Assembly (NCBI RefSeq): GCF_022814865.1
Contig: NZ_JAKVRD010000012.1
Coordinates: forward strand, 35,640 to 99,639
From: Shimia aestuarii
Lineage (GTDB): Bacteria; Pseudomonadota; Alphaproteobacteria; Rhodobacterales; Rhodobacteraceae
DNA length: 64,000 nt
Direction: 5' to 3'
The notes beneath the pieces were generated by a model. It searched no databases, was not told the DNA's origin, and saw nothing but the letters and a program-made list of their open reading frames with translations. Shown in pieces: positions 24,700 to 32,841 of this stretch. The translations under genes and the position numbers were made by a program. Position 1 is the first letter of the stretch. Each line of letters starts with the position of its first letter.

Positions 24700-25500
24700 A
24701 TGCGAATGACCCTCGACGACGCCTATGCCAACGCGGCCTACATACCGGATGCGGCGCGATTTCCAGACTTGTGGCAAGCTGAAGCCGACGCGTTTCGCAA
24801 GGCGACGCGAAGCGAAATCGCGATTGCCTATGGTCCGGGCGAACGGCATGTGATGGATCTTTTCCTGCCTGAGAGCACGCCGAAGGGGCTCGTGGTGTTT
24901 GTGCATGGGGGCTATTGGCTGCGGTTTGACCGGAGTTATTGGTCGCATTTGGCGGCGGGCGCAGTGGCGAAGGGATGGGCCGTTGCGATGCCATCCTATG
25001 ATCTTTGCCCGAGCGTCGGCATTCCCGATATCACGGCACAAATTGCGCAGGCCGTCACGCTGGCGGCAGAGCGTGTGGATGGGCCGATCTGTTTGGCCGG
25101 GCATTCGGCGGGCGGGCATCTCGTGGCACGAATGGCAATGCCGGGCGTGTTGCCAGAGGCGGTTGCCGGGAGGTTGCGCCATGTGATGCCGATCTCGCCG
25201 GTCGCGGACCTTCGTCCGCTCATGCAGACGTCGATGAACGCGGACCTCGGGATCACAGAAGATATCGCCGCCGTGGAAAGCCCTGTGCTAGGGGCGCCCC
25301 TGCCGGATGTGGCTGTGACGGTTTGGGTCGGTGGGGATGAGCGCCCTGCTTTCCTTGATCAGGCGCGCTGGCTTGCGGAGGCGTGGGGCTGCGGCCATGT
25401 TGTCACCGAGGGAGAGCATCATTTCAACGTGATCGCGCCATTGGCCGATGCGCAGAGCGAGATGGTGGCATGCTTGTTGGCGGAGGACGCAACATCATGA
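24700..25500 (+). CDS. Alpha/beta hydrolase (esterase/kynurenine formamidase-like)
   Basis: Serine hydrolase of 266 residues. The oxyanion segment is VVFVHGGYWLRFD and the nucleophile elbow CLAGHSAGGHLVARM; the His is probably in GEHHFNVI near the C-terminus. HGGYW with a GHSAGG elbow is seen in the kynurenine formamidase-like/BNA7 esterase group. It overlaps the following GMC oxidoreductase by four bases (ATGA), so the two enzymes likely act on one pathway, for example an ester whose alcohol is then oxidised. The substrate is not known. Confidence 0.8.
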   Translation: MRMTLDDAYANAAYIPDAARFPDLWQAEADAFRKATRSEIAIAYGPGERHVMDLFLPESTPKGLVVFVHGGYWLRFDRSYWSHLAAGAVAKGWAVAMPSYDLCPSVGIPDITAQIAQAVTLAAERVDGPICLAGHSAGGHLVARMAMPGVLPEAVAGRLRHVMPISPVADLRPLMQTSMNADLGITEDIAAVESPVLGAPLPDVAVTVWVGGDERPAFLDQARWLAEAWGCGHVVTEGEHHFNVIAPLADAQSEMVACLLAEDATS

Positions 25501-27083
25501 CATGGGATTTCATCATTGTCGGCGCGGGCAGTGCCGGGTGTGTCGTGGCCAATCGCCTGAGCAAGGCGGGGCATAAGGTTCTGCTACTCGAGGCGGGCGG
25601 GCGCGACACCTACCATTGGATCCATATTCCGATGGGATATCTCTATTGCATCGGCAATCCGCGCACCGATTGGATGTACAAGACCGCGCCGGACAAGGGG
25701 TTGAATGGACGGTCGCTCCTCTACCCGCGCGGCAAGGGACTTGGCGGCTGTTCATCGATCAACGGGATGCTCTACTTGCGTGGGCAGGCGGCGGATTACG
25801 ATGGTTGGCGGCAGCTGGGCAATCCCGGCTGGGGCTGGGACGACGTGCTGCCGCTCTTCAAGCGGGCCGAGGACTATATGGATGGCCCTTCCGTAATGCA
25901 TGGAGCGGGCGGTGAGTGGCGGGTCGATAACCAACGCCTGCGTTGGGATGTGCTTGACGACTGGATGGCGGCGGCAGAGGCCGCGGGTGTGCCGCGCACT
26001 GATGATTTCAACACAGGCGACAACGAGGGTGTCGGGTATTTCAAGGTCAACCAGCGCGATGGCTGGCGCCTCAATACCTCCAAGGCGTTCTTGCGTCCGG
26101 TGCGCGAGTCCAAGCTCAAGATTGAAGTGCATGCGCGGACCGAGCGCCTGTTGATCGAAGAGGGGCGTGTTGTCGGTGTGGCCTATCGCCAGAACGGCGA
26201 ACTGAAAGAGGCGCGCGCGGGGCGCGAGGTCATCCTTTCGGCGGGGGCGATCAACTCGCCTCAGATCCTTCAACTTTCGGGCATTGGGCCGGGGGCGGTT
26301 CTTCAGGACCACGGCATCGCGGTACGGCACGAGATCGACGGGATCGGCGCGAACCTACAGGACCACCTGCAATTGCGCTGTGCGTGGAAGCTCGACGGGG
26401 CGAAGACGCTCAACACCATGGCGAACTCCCTGATTGGCAAGGCGAAGATCGGGTTGGAATACTTGTTGAAACGTTCCGGACCGATGTCGATGGCGCCGTC
26501 GCAGCTTGGGGCGTTTACCAAGTCGCGGCCCGGCCTTGAGACGCCCGACCTAGAATATCATGTGCAGCCGCTCTCGCTCGAGGCGTTTGGGCAGCCCCTC
26601 CATGATTTTCCGGCGATGACGGCGAGTATCTGCAACCTGCGGCCAGAGAGCCGGGGGCATGTGCGGATCACCTCGCCGAACCCCGAAGATGCACCGGAAA
26701 TCGCGCCGAATTATCTCAGCACCGAGGGCGATCGGGCCGTGGCCATCGCTGCGATCCGTCAGGCGCGCGAGATCATGGCGCAGGGGCCAATGGCGAAGTA
26801 CAGCCCCGAAGAGATGAAGCCGGGGATCACTGCGCAGGACGATGCAGAATTGGTCAAGGCGGCCGGAGATGTCGGCACAACGATCTTTCACCCGGTCGGC
26901 ACGGTGCGGATGGGGGCAGACGAGGCTGCGCCGCTAGATCCGCGCCTCAGGATGCGGGGGATCGGCGGTTTGCGCGTGGTGGATGCGTCCATCATGCCGA
27001 CGATCACCAGCGGCAACACCAACTCGCCGACCATAATGATCGGCGAGAAGGCGAGCGAGATGATCCTGGAAGACCTGGTTTAG
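25497..27083 (+). CDS. GMC-family oxidoreductase (choline dehydrogenase-like)
   Basis: FAD alcohol dehydrogenase of 528 residues. The dinucleotide fold is DFIIVGAGSAGCVVANRLS; GMC signatures are GKGLGGCSSINGMLYLRG and GAINSPQILQLSGIGP. The catalytic pair is in the C-terminal part, with HPVGTVRMG and a following TSGNTNSPTIMIGEKASE. Start at ATG 25497, overlapping the hydrolase stop; the open frame further upstream only shadows that gene. It resembles BetA-like enzymes, yet no betaine aldehyde dehydrogenase or BetI is nearby, so choline is not assured. Confidence 0.88.
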   Translation: MTWDFIIVGAGSAGCVVANRLSKAGHKVLLLEAGGRDTYHWIHIPMGYLYCIGNPRTDWMYKTAPDKGLNGRSLLYPRGKGLGGCSSINGMLYLRGQAADYDGWRQLGNPGWGWDDVLPLFKRAEDYMDGPSVMHGAGGEWRVDNQRLRWDVLDDWMAAAEAAGVPRTDDFNTGDNEGVGYFKVNQRDGWRLNTSKAFLRPVRESKLKIEVHARTERLLIEEGRVVGVAYRQNGELKEARAGREVILSAGAINSPQILQLSGIGPGAVLQDHGIAVRHEIDGIGANLQDHLQLRCAWKLDGAKTLNTMANSLIGKAKIGLEYLLKRSGPMSMAPSQLGAFTKSRPGLETPDLEYHVQPLSLEAFGQPLHDFPAMTASICNLRPESRGHVRITSPNPEDAPEIAPNYLSTEGDRAVAIAAIRQAREIMAQGPMAKYSPEEMKPGITAQDDAELVKAAGDVGTTIFHPVGTVRMGADEAAPLDPRLRMRGIGGLRVVDASIMPTITSGNTNSPTIMIGEKASEMILEDLV

Positions 27084-27952
27084 GAGTCTTCCGGGGCGAT
27101 CTTGTCTTGCGTGTTGGTGTCGAAATCGCCTGCGTCATGGCGTTCGTGTAGTTGGGTTTTCGGATCACCGAAGGCACGGTTGACCATGCGGCCACGCTGC
27201 ACCGCGGGGCGCGAGTCGATTTCTTCGGCCCAACGGACGACGTTCTTGTATTCATGCACGCTCAGGAACTCGGCGGCTTCGTAAAGGCGGCCAAGGGCGA
27301 GCTGACCATACCAGGCCCAGTTGGCGATGTCGGCGATCGTGTAGTCTTCACCGGCAAGGTAGGGCACCTCGGCAAGGCGCTTGTCGAGCACGTCGAGCTG
27401 GCGTTTGACTTCCATCGCGAAGCGGTTGATCGGGTATTCCCACTTTTCGGGGGCGTAGGCGTAGAAATGGCCGAAACCACCGCCGAGATACGGCGCGCTA
27501 CCCATTTGCCAGAATAGCCAAGACAGCATCTCGGGGCGCTTGGCAGGGTCCTTGGTCAGGAAGGCATCGAACTTCTCGGCGAGGTGAAGCAGGATCGCGC
27601 CGGATTCGAAAATGCGGGTCGGGGGCGTCGTGGTGTGATCCATCAGGGCGGGGATTTTCGAGTTCGGGTTGACCTCGACAAAGCCCGAGCCGAATTGATC
27701 GCCATCACCGATATTGATCAGCCACGCGTCATACTCGGCCTCTTTGATCCCTGCGGCGAGGAGTTCCTCGAACATCACCGTGACCTTTACGCCGTTCGGC
27801 GTGGCCAGCGAGTAAAGCTGATGCGGGTGTTTGCCCACGGAGAGTTTCTTGTCGTGAGTCGGGCCAGAGATGGGGCGGTTGATGCTCGCAAAGCGGCCGC
27901 CGCTCTCGCTTTCCCAAGTCCAGACTTTCGGGGGGGTATAGGTATCGCTCAT
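27080..27952 (-). CDS. yghU: Glutathione S-transferase-like protein YghU
   Basis: Nu-class glutathione transferase/disulfide-bond reductase family, 290 residues. An N-terminal extension (about 45 residues) precedes the thioredoxin-like domain, with LYSLATPNGVKVTVMFEELL in place of a classic Cys site and VNPNSKIPALMDH as the glutathione-binding turn. ESGAILLHLAEKF follows, and the C-terminal helical domain has AGEDYTIADIANWAWYG. YghU binds two glutathione molecules and reduces disulfides. Its stop codon overlaps the converging GMC oxidoreductase stop. Confidence 0.9.
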   Translation of the reverse strand: MSDTYTPPKVWTWESESGGRFASINRPISGPTHDKKLSVGKHPHQLYSLATPNGVKVTVMFEELLAAGIKEAEYDAWLINIGDGDQFGSGFVEVNPNSKIPALMDHTTTPPTRIFESGAILLHLAEKFDAFLTKDPAKRPEMLSWLFWQMGSAPYLGGGFGHFYAYAPEKWEYPINRFAMEVKRQLDVLDKRLAEVPYLAGEDYTIADIANWAWYGQLALGRLYEAAEFLSVHEYKNVVRWAEEIDSRPAVQRGRMVNRAFGDPKTQLHERHDAGDFDTNTQDKIAPEDS

Positions 27953-28070
27953 GGTTTTCGCACCCTGTCAGAATTGTGTCCTGCTCGAATGTAGGCATTT
28001 TCAGCAGGAATGGGAGGGGGGCTGTCTGTGCGTCAGGGCAGGGGCGGCTGTGCGCGCTTCCCTAAAAGAC

Positions 28071-28100
28071 GAAAACCCCCGGGCGGATGCCTCGGGGGTT
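28071..28100 (-). terminator. Rho-independent terminator of rpsU
   Basis: On the minus strand, AACCCCCGAGG pairs back across a short loop with GGGGGTT and is followed by TTTTC. Plus-strand arms are 28074-28080 and 28094-28100. Lies 31 bases beyond the rpsU stop. Confidence 0.75.
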
Positions 28101-28131
28101 GCCGAATTTTTGTGTCCAAAGCTCGAATCTC

Positions 28132-28338
28132 TTAGAGGAGACCTTCGCGCTGGGCTTTCTTGCGTGCCAGTTTACGGGCACGGCGGATCGCTTCAGCTTT
28201 TTCGCGTGCTTTCTTCTCGGACGGCTTCTCGAAATGCTGCTTGAGCTTCATTTCGCGGAAGACACCCTCACGCTGGAGCTTCTTCTTCAGGGCGCGGAGC
28301 GCCTGATCGACGTTGTTGTCGCGAACACTAACCTGCAT
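28132..28338 (-). CDS. rpsU: 30S ribosomal protein bS21
   Basis: Small-subunit protein near the mRNA exit and anti-Shine-Dalgarno region, 68 residues. The sequence opens [20 protein letters not shown] and is lysine/arginine rich to the end, as in the family. It is monocistronic, with its own promoter at 28393-28421 and terminator at 28071-28100. A short hairpin with a GAAA loop lies directly before the ATG and covers part of the ribosome-binding site, a plausible translational control point. Confidence 0.97.
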   Translation of the reverse strand: MQVSVRDNNVDQALRALKKKLQREGVFREMKLKQHFEKPSEKKAREKAEAIRRARKLARKKAQREGLL

Positions 28339-28352
28339 GTGGTTTTCACCAC
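28339..28352 (-). promoter_or_regulatory. GAAA-loop hairpin at the rpsU start
   Basis: On the minus strand GTGGT-GAAA-ACCAC lies immediately before the ATG, and the left arm overlaps the AAAGGTGG ribosome-binding site. Five perfect pairs with a GNRA-type loop. Confidence 0.5.
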
Positions 28353-28392
28353 CTTTCTAAGTTTGAGTTGCAAGGAAATTGCAGGAGGTGGC

Positions 28393-28421
28393 CGTATAGC
28401 AAAGCGCCCTATCTTTGTCTA
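28393..28421 (-). promoter_or_regulatory. Sigma-70-like promoter for rpsU
   Basis: On the minus strand TAGACA (28421-28416) and TATACG (28398-28393) are separated by 17 bases, about 55 bases before the rpsU start. Confidence 0.5.
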
Positions 28422-28451
28422 GTATGATGTGGAGTTCAAAGGAGGCCCTAA

Positions 28452-29126
28452 ATGTCCGACGCTGACCCCAAGCAAACCCTGCTCGATGCCGCGCTTGCGC
28501 ATGTGGCGTTTGACGGCTGGAGCGATGCGACATTCGAAGCGGCGATTGCCGATAGTGGCATGGATTCGGCACTGGCACATGCGCTCTGTCCGCGTGGTGC
28601 GGTGGATCTTGCCATTGCCTATCATAAGCGCGGGGATGCCGCGATGATCGAACGGTTCGAGGCCGAAGATGTGTCGGAGCTACGCTATAGCGAGAAGGTC
28701 GCCGTTCTGGTGCGGTTCCGTCTCGAAGCGGTGGAGGACAAAGAGGCGGTGCGCCGTGGCACGACGCTTTTCTCCCTGCCGCAATACGCCGCCACGGGGG
28801 CGCAGCTTGTCTGGGAGACATGCGATGCGATCTGGAACGCGCTTGGCGATACGTCCGATGATGTGAATTGGTACACCAAACGGATGACGCTTTCGGCGGT
28901 CTATAGCTCGACGATCCTTTACTGGCTTGGCGATGAGAGCGACGGACATGCCGAGACTTGGGCCTTCCTCGATCGGCGGATCGAGAACGTGATGCAGTTC
29001 GAGAAGGCCAAGGCCGGATTCCGCAAGAGCCGTCTTGGCAAGCTGATGCAAGGGCCTCTGTCGATTTTGGACGGGATCAAAGCACCGGGTGCCAAACGGG
29101 ATATGCCGGGGCAGTGGCGGGGTTGA
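28452..29126 (+). CDS. COQ9-family protein
   Basis: Lipid-binding protein of the COQ9 family, which supports ubiquinone biosynthesis by helping the COQ7-type hydroxylase. 224 residues. The TetR-like N-terminal helices are seen in TLLDAALAHVAFDGWSDATF, and the family-typical C-terminal part as DVNWYTKRMTLSAVYSSTIL followed by YWLGD. Bacterial COQ9 is largely confined to alphaproteobacteria, which supports the taxonomic reading. AAAGGAGG lies seven bases before the ATG. A quinone-oxidoreductase-family gene follows after 72 bases. Confidence 0.93.
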   Translation: MSDADPKQTLLDAALAHVAFDGWSDATFEAAIADSGMDSALAHALCPRGAVDLAIAYHKRGDAAMIERFEAEDVSELRYSEKVAVLVRFRLEAVEDKEAVRRGTTLFSLPQYAATGAQLVWETCDAIWNALGDTSDDVNWYTKRMTLSAVYSSTILYWLGDESDGHAETWAFLDRRIENVMQFEKAKAGFRKSRLGKLMQGPLSILDGIKAPGAKRDMPGQWRG

Positions 29127-29198
29127 GGCGCGGCTGACGGGTTTTCGCGGCTGCGGCGGGGTGCTATGCCAAGGCAACGACACCCCGAGGAGCAGACG

Positions 29199-30185
29199 AT
29201 GACCCAGACCATGCGCGCAATCGAGATCACCGAAGCGGGAGGGCCGGATGTCCTCAAACCCTGCGAACGGCCCGTGCCGCAGCCGGGGGCGGGAGAGGTC
29301 ATTATCAAGGTTGCCTATGCCGGTGTGAACCGTCCCGATGCGCTGCAGCGGGCGGGGATGTATGCACCACCGCCGAGCGCAAGCGATCTTCCGGGGCTTG
29401 AAGCGTCGGGCATGATTGTTGCCGTGGGCGAAGGGGTCAGCGAATGGTCCGAAGGCGACGAGGTCTGTGCGCTTCTGCCCGGTGGGGGCTATGCAGAATA
29501 CGTTCTGACTCCGGCGGCGCATTGCCTGCCGATCCCCAAGGGCATGGGGCTCAAAGAAGCAGCCTGCCTTCCAGAGACGTTCTTTACCGTCTGGTCCAAC
29601 GTGTTCCAGCGCGGTGGTCTTCAGGCTGGCGAACGGTTCCTCGTGCATGGTGGGTCGAGCGGAATCGGAACGACTGCGATCCAGCTTGCTAACGTGTTCG
29701 GCGCGCGGGTCTTTGCGACCGCCGGGACCGAGGATAAATGCGCGGCCTGCCTTGAACTTGGGGCGGAGCGGGCGATCAATTACCGCGACGAAGATTTTGT
29801 CGAGGTGCTGCGCGCTGAAGGTGGGGCAGACCTGATCCTCGACATGGTGGGCGGTTCGTATATCCCACGTAACATCAAGACCCTCGCGGATGACGGGCGG
29901 TTGGTGCAAATCGCGTTTCTCACCGGACCGAAGGTCGAGTTGAATTTTGCCCAGATCATGACCCGTCGCCTTACCGTGACCGGATCGACCTTGCGCCCGC
30001 AGAGCGACCTTGCCAAGGCGCGGATCGCAGAGGCCTTGCGCGAAAAGGTGTGGCCGCTTCTCGACGCGGGGCGCGTGGCGCCCGTGATGGATAGCGAATT
30101 CGCGTTTGAAAACGCCGCCGCCGCCCATTCGCGGATGGAAAGCAGCGGGCACATCGGCAAGATCGTTCTCAAGGTCGCGGGCTGA
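29199..30185 (+). CDS. Zinc-independent NAD(P)H quinone oxidoreductase (PIG3-like)
   Basis: Medium-chain dehydrogenase/reductase of the quinone oxidoreductase/PIG3 group, 328 residues. MRAIEITEAGGPDVL opens it, and AYAGVNRPDALQRAG replaces the zinc ligand region of true alcohol dehydrogenases. The NADPH fold is FLVHGGSSGIGTTAIQLANV. The start ATG 29199 has GAGGAG at good spacing; an in-frame ATG at 29166 lacks this. Activity on small quinones or enoyl-type substrates is family knowledge; the physiological substrate is not known. Confidence 0.9.
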   Translation: MTQTMRAIEITEAGGPDVLKPCERPVPQPGAGEVIIKVAYAGVNRPDALQRAGMYAPPPSASDLPGLEASGMIVAVGEGVSEWSEGDEVCALLPGGGYAEYVLTPAAHCLPIPKGMGLKEAACLPETFFTVWSNVFQRGGLQAGERFLVHGGSSGIGTTAIQLANVFGARVFATAGTEDKCAACLELGAERAINYRDEDFVEVLRAEGGADLILDMVGGSYIPRNIKTLADDGRLVQIAFLTGPKVELNFAQIMTRRLTVTGSTLRPQSDLAKARIAEALREKVWPLLDAGRVAPVMDSEFAFENAAAAHSRMESSGHIGKIVLKVAG

Positions 30186-30205
30186 CAGTCTTTTCAATCA
30201 AGGGG

Positions 30206-30973
30206 TTAGCGCCGCTTTTCATGTTCGAACCGTTGCTTGGCGACGGCCTCGTGGCGTTCGGCTTTCTGATGGTCGAAGAGCGATTGTTCTACGTAGTCGA
30301 GATGCGCCGTTACCGCCGCGCGGGCGGCTTCGGGGTCGCGTGCCTGTAGAGCGGTGTTGATCGCCCGGTGCTGTTCCAGAAGATCGCTTCGGGTCACGCG
30401 TTGCTTGAACATGACGGAGCGGTTGTAGAACACCCCTTCGCGCAGAAGCTGATACATGGAGCGCATCATGTGCAGCATGATGACGTTGTGGCTGGCTTCG
30501 ATGATGGCGAGATGGAAGTCGGCGTCGAGGCGGGCTTCGTCGGCGGGGTTGCGTTTGGCGTGGGCGGCTTCCATCTTTTCGAACACGGCGTCGATCACCT
30601 TGAGGTCGGTGTCAGAGGCGCGGGTCGCGGCGCGTTCGGCGGCGAGGCCTTCCATGTCGCGGCGGAAGGAAATGTAGTCGAACACCGCCTCGTCATGGTT
30701 CGCAAAAAGCCGCACCAGTGTCTCGGAAAAAGCGCTTCCGAGGACGTCGGCGACAAAGACTCCGGCCCCGGCGCGCGAGACGAGAAGGCCATTTTCCTGA
30801 AGTTCTGCAATGGCTTCGCGCAAAGACGGGCGTGACACGCCAAGGCGATCCGCAAGCTCGCGTTCGGAGGGCAGGCGCTCACCGGGGCGCAGGATGCCGC
30901 GCAGGATCAGCTGTTCGATTTGCCGGATGACGGAGGTCGAAAGCTTCTCGGTCTGGACTTTCTGAAAGGGCAT
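30206..30973 (-). CDS. FadR-subfamily GntR transcriptional regulator
   Basis: 255-residue repressor/activator. The winged-helix part has LRPGERLPSERELADRLGVS and RPSLREAIAELQENGLL, matching GntR helix-turn-helix. The C-terminal FCD ligand-binding domain shows DADFHLAIIEASHN and the later His in LLEQHRAINTAL, residues that bind a metal in FCD proteins. This class responds to organic acids such as pyruvate, lactate or glycolate. ATG 30973 is preferred because conservation begins there. The target genes are not obvious; glcDEF is 13 kb away. Confidence 0.9.
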   Translation of the reverse strand: MPFQKVQTEKLSTSVIRQIEQLILRGILRPGERLPSERELADRLGVSRPSLREAIAELQENGLLVSRAGAGVFVADVLGSAFSETLVRLFANHDEAVFDYISFRRDMEGLAAERAATRASDTDLKVIDAVFEKMEAAHAKRNPADEARLDADFHLAIIEASHNVIMLHMMRSMYQLLREGVFYNRSVMFKQRVTRSDLLEQHRAINTALQARDPEAARAAVTAHLDYVEQSLFDHQKAERHEAVAKQRFEHEKRR

Positions 30974-31053
30974 GATGTTGGGCTCTTCCGTTAATTGGTC
31001 AGATGATTTGACCACGTTGCGGCGCCGTGAACAAGGGGGCGAAAGCGGCGAAA

Positions 31054-31102
31054 CCCAACGTCGGTATCACGTCGGTATTGCGTCTGTATCGCGGTGGTGC
31101 GG
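31054..31102. repeat. Dispersed repeat, copy 2, with internal duplication
   Basis: 34 bases (31069-31102) match 3042-3075 exactly. Just before, CCCAACGTCGGTATC partly repeats the first 12 bases, so this copy has an internal duplication of the ACGTCGGTAT unit. It lies upstream of the GntR gene and before a strong plus-strand terminator. Confidence 0.85.
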
Positions 31103-31125
31103 CTTGCGGGGGGTGCAAACGCATG

Positions 31126-31150
31126 AAGGGCGCCCGGAGGCGCCCTTTTT
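31126..31150 (+). terminator. Rho-independent terminator reading rightward
   Basis: Arms AAGGGCGCC (31126-31134) and GGCGCCCTT (31139-31147) with a four-base loop and a five-T run at 31146-31150. The T-run is on the plus strand although both flanking genes run leftward. It may end an unannotated rightward transcript, or act weakly for the gene at 31170. Confidence 0.75.
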
Positions 31151-31169
31151 GGTTTCCGTATGGAAAAGG

Positions 31170-32384
31170 CTATTCGGCGGGCACAGCCTCGGGCAGAGCG
31201 GGTTTGCCGAAATGCTGCCGATTGAGGCGGATCACGAGGGCGATCATCAGCACCTGCGAGGCGATGGCGATCGCGGTCAGGATCCAGAACACCACACTGA
31301 ACTTGTCGATGGCCCCGGAGGCGACCAGTCCCTTGTTGATGAAGAAATGCATCAACACCGCGAAGGCGACGCCGGGGCAGACGAGTGCGTAGGAGCCGGG
31401 CGAGGTTTTCGGGCCGAGCACGAAGTCGGCGAAATAGCCCTGACGGCGCATCACGAGGAGGCCAAGCGCGAGGAAGACGACCTGCACCGAGAGCATCCGC
31501 GCGAGGAAGATCATCGTCTCGCCTTCCGCGCCGTGCACGCCGAAAGTCACGTGGAGACCATGCTCCTGACGCAGGAAGAGGATCGACAGGATGGTGACGA
31601 TGGGCACGATGACCATGAGGGTCGGCCCGGCCTCCTTGTGGGTGCCGTAGTGCAGCATCGAGGCAAAGGCGGTCGCGGCGGCGAGCAGCGTGTAGATCAC
31701 AGCGGCCACGGCGAAGAAGGTCGATATCACCAGCGCGATGGCGACCGTCGCGGGAGTCGTGCTCATCGCAGCGGGGGCTGCGAACCCGACGCCGACCATG
31801 GAGATCGCGAAGGCCGGGAGAAGCTGGGCAAAGCTATTGTGGGCGGTGACGTCGAAGAGGCCGCCCTGCGAGAGCACCCGGCCAAGGAAATCCCCGATCA
31901 GGCGCAGCGCCCAGAGGCCGACGAGGCCGAAGGCGACCATGGCCATCGGGAAGAGGTATTCGACGATAGTCCAGAGCATCGGCACAAAGGCCATGCCGAC
32001 GATGAATAGCGCGTTGATCGTCATCGCGGCGGCAAGCGGCCCGGCGAGGAGGGTGGTTTCGGCATTGGAATTGCGCAAGGTCGTGTAGGCCTCGGTCTTT
32101 TTGAAGGCCGAGAGTGCGGAGAGGTTCCAAAGCAGGTATTTCACGTTGAGGAACGCAAAGACGGCAATCCCGGCCCATGCGATGAGGATGGCGGCCTGAA
32201 GCGGCAGCATGCCTTGCGAGAAGGCAGCCCAGATGTCTTCGAAAACTGGCACAGGTTGGTTCGGGTGTGGCACCCAGAAGAACAGGAACATGAAGAAGGT
32301 GACCGAGAGGCCACCGGCGCCAAGCGAGGCGAGGAAGTAGAGCGGCGAATAGGTATCCGCCGGACGTTTGAAGGGGGTCGTCAT
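31170..32384 (-). CDS. Polytopic membrane protein, possibly TsoY-like
   Basis: 404 residues with about ten membrane helices, no signal for secretion. A long hydrophobic series runs from YFLASLGAGGLSVTFFMFLF to a C-terminal FWILTAIAIASQVLMIALVI. The topology recalls tellurite-resistance/dicarboxylate transporters. From memory it resembles a family called TsoY, in which some members are selenoproteins; the sole Cys here, in VCPGVAFAVLMHFF, would be the equivalent site, but I hold this loosely. ATG 32384 has GGAG at good spacing and is preferred to ATG 32396. An ATTC-N8-GAAT operator sits upstream, pointing to sulfur/persulfide control. Confidence 0.6.
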   Translation of the reverse strand: MTTPFKRPADTYSPLYFLASLGAGGLSVTFFMFLFFWVPHPNQPVPVFEDIWAAFSQGMLPLQAAILIAWAGIAVFAFLNVKYLLWNLSALSAFKKTEAYTTLRNSNAETTLLAGPLAAAMTINALFIVGMAFVPMLWTIVEYLFPMAMVAFGLVGLWALRLIGDFLGRVLSQGGLFDVTAHNSFAQLLPAFAISMVGVGFAAPAAMSTTPATVAIALVISTFFAVAAVIYTLLAAATAFASMLHYGTHKEAGPTLMVIVPIVTILSILFLRQEHGLHVTFGVHGAEGETMIFLARMLSVQVVFLALGLLVMRRQGYFADFVLGPKTSPGSYALVCPGVAFAVLMHFFINKGLVASGAIDKFSVVFWILTAIAIASQVLMIALVIRLNRQHFGKPALPEAVPAE

Positions 32385-32425
32385 GGGGGACTCCATTAAT
32401 ATGCTGTATTTGGAATGTAATATAT

Positions 32426-32441
32426 ATTCGAAATATAGAAT
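32426..32441. promoter_or_regulatory. ATTC-N8-GAAT operator, candidate SqrR/BigR site
   Basis: ATTC-GAAATATA-GAAT within a strongly AT-rich block (32398-32446) 42 bases before the membrane protein start. The pattern equals the published binding consensus of the persulfide-sensing ArsR-family repressor SqrR of Rhodobacter. A second GAAT/ATTC pair flanks it at 32413-32429. Confidence 0.55.
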
Positions 32442-32511
32442 ACAAATGCGTCATTCGCGCGCAGAGGGCGGTTGATAACGGTTGATTAACGTTTTCGCGG
32501 CAAGCTTGGGC

Positions 32512-32841
32512 ATGTTCAGGTTCTTGTTCATGTCCCTCCTGATCGTCTCGGCCTGCGCGGTGCCGGCACCCCATTTCATGGGGGCCGAACCGGTGCGGGC
32601 CGAGGTTCAGGGAAGCCGCTTTGTCATGCGGCGCAACGGCAAGCTTGTCGAAGTGATCCGCGTCAATCGAGAATGGGCACCGCGCCTTAGCGAACAGCTT
32701 GGCCGGAGGGCGGAGATCGCGGTTGAGCGGGCCTATGGTTGCCCTGTGAAGACCATTCGTGGGGATGCGGCGCTTATGATTGCGCGCCTCAAATGCGGCA
32801 AGCCGGATGACCTTGCCGAGATTGGCTATGGTCCGGGCTAG
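32512..32841 (+). CDS. Small lipoprotein of unknown function
   Basis: 109 residues. FLFMSLLIVSAC is a lipoprotein signal with lipobox VSAC, so the mature protein is expected on a membrane after lipid attachment. The mature part has two further Cys (YGCPVKTIRG and RLKCGKPD) that could form a disulfide. ATG 32512 gives the signal at the N-terminus; an upstream in-frame TTG at 32482 does not. Directly upstream lies a near-direct repeat of GGTTGATAACG. Its 3' end overlaps the converging acetyltransferase gene by four bases. No known family recognised. Confidence 0.65.
   Translation: MFRFLFMSLLIVSACAVPAPHFMGAEPVRAEVQGSRFVMRRNGKLVEVIRVNREWAPRLSEQLGRRAEIAVERAYGCPVKTIRGDAALMIARLKCGKPDDLAEIGYGPG

Noticed and set aside
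27953..28131. Possible small gene in the gap between yghU and rpsU
   Set aside because: Only a shadow frame with no ribosome-binding site; the gap holds the rpsU terminator.
30206..30973. GntR regulator as the glcDEF regulator (GlcC)
   Set aside because: It is more than 12 kb away with unrelated genes between, and no shared operator was seen.
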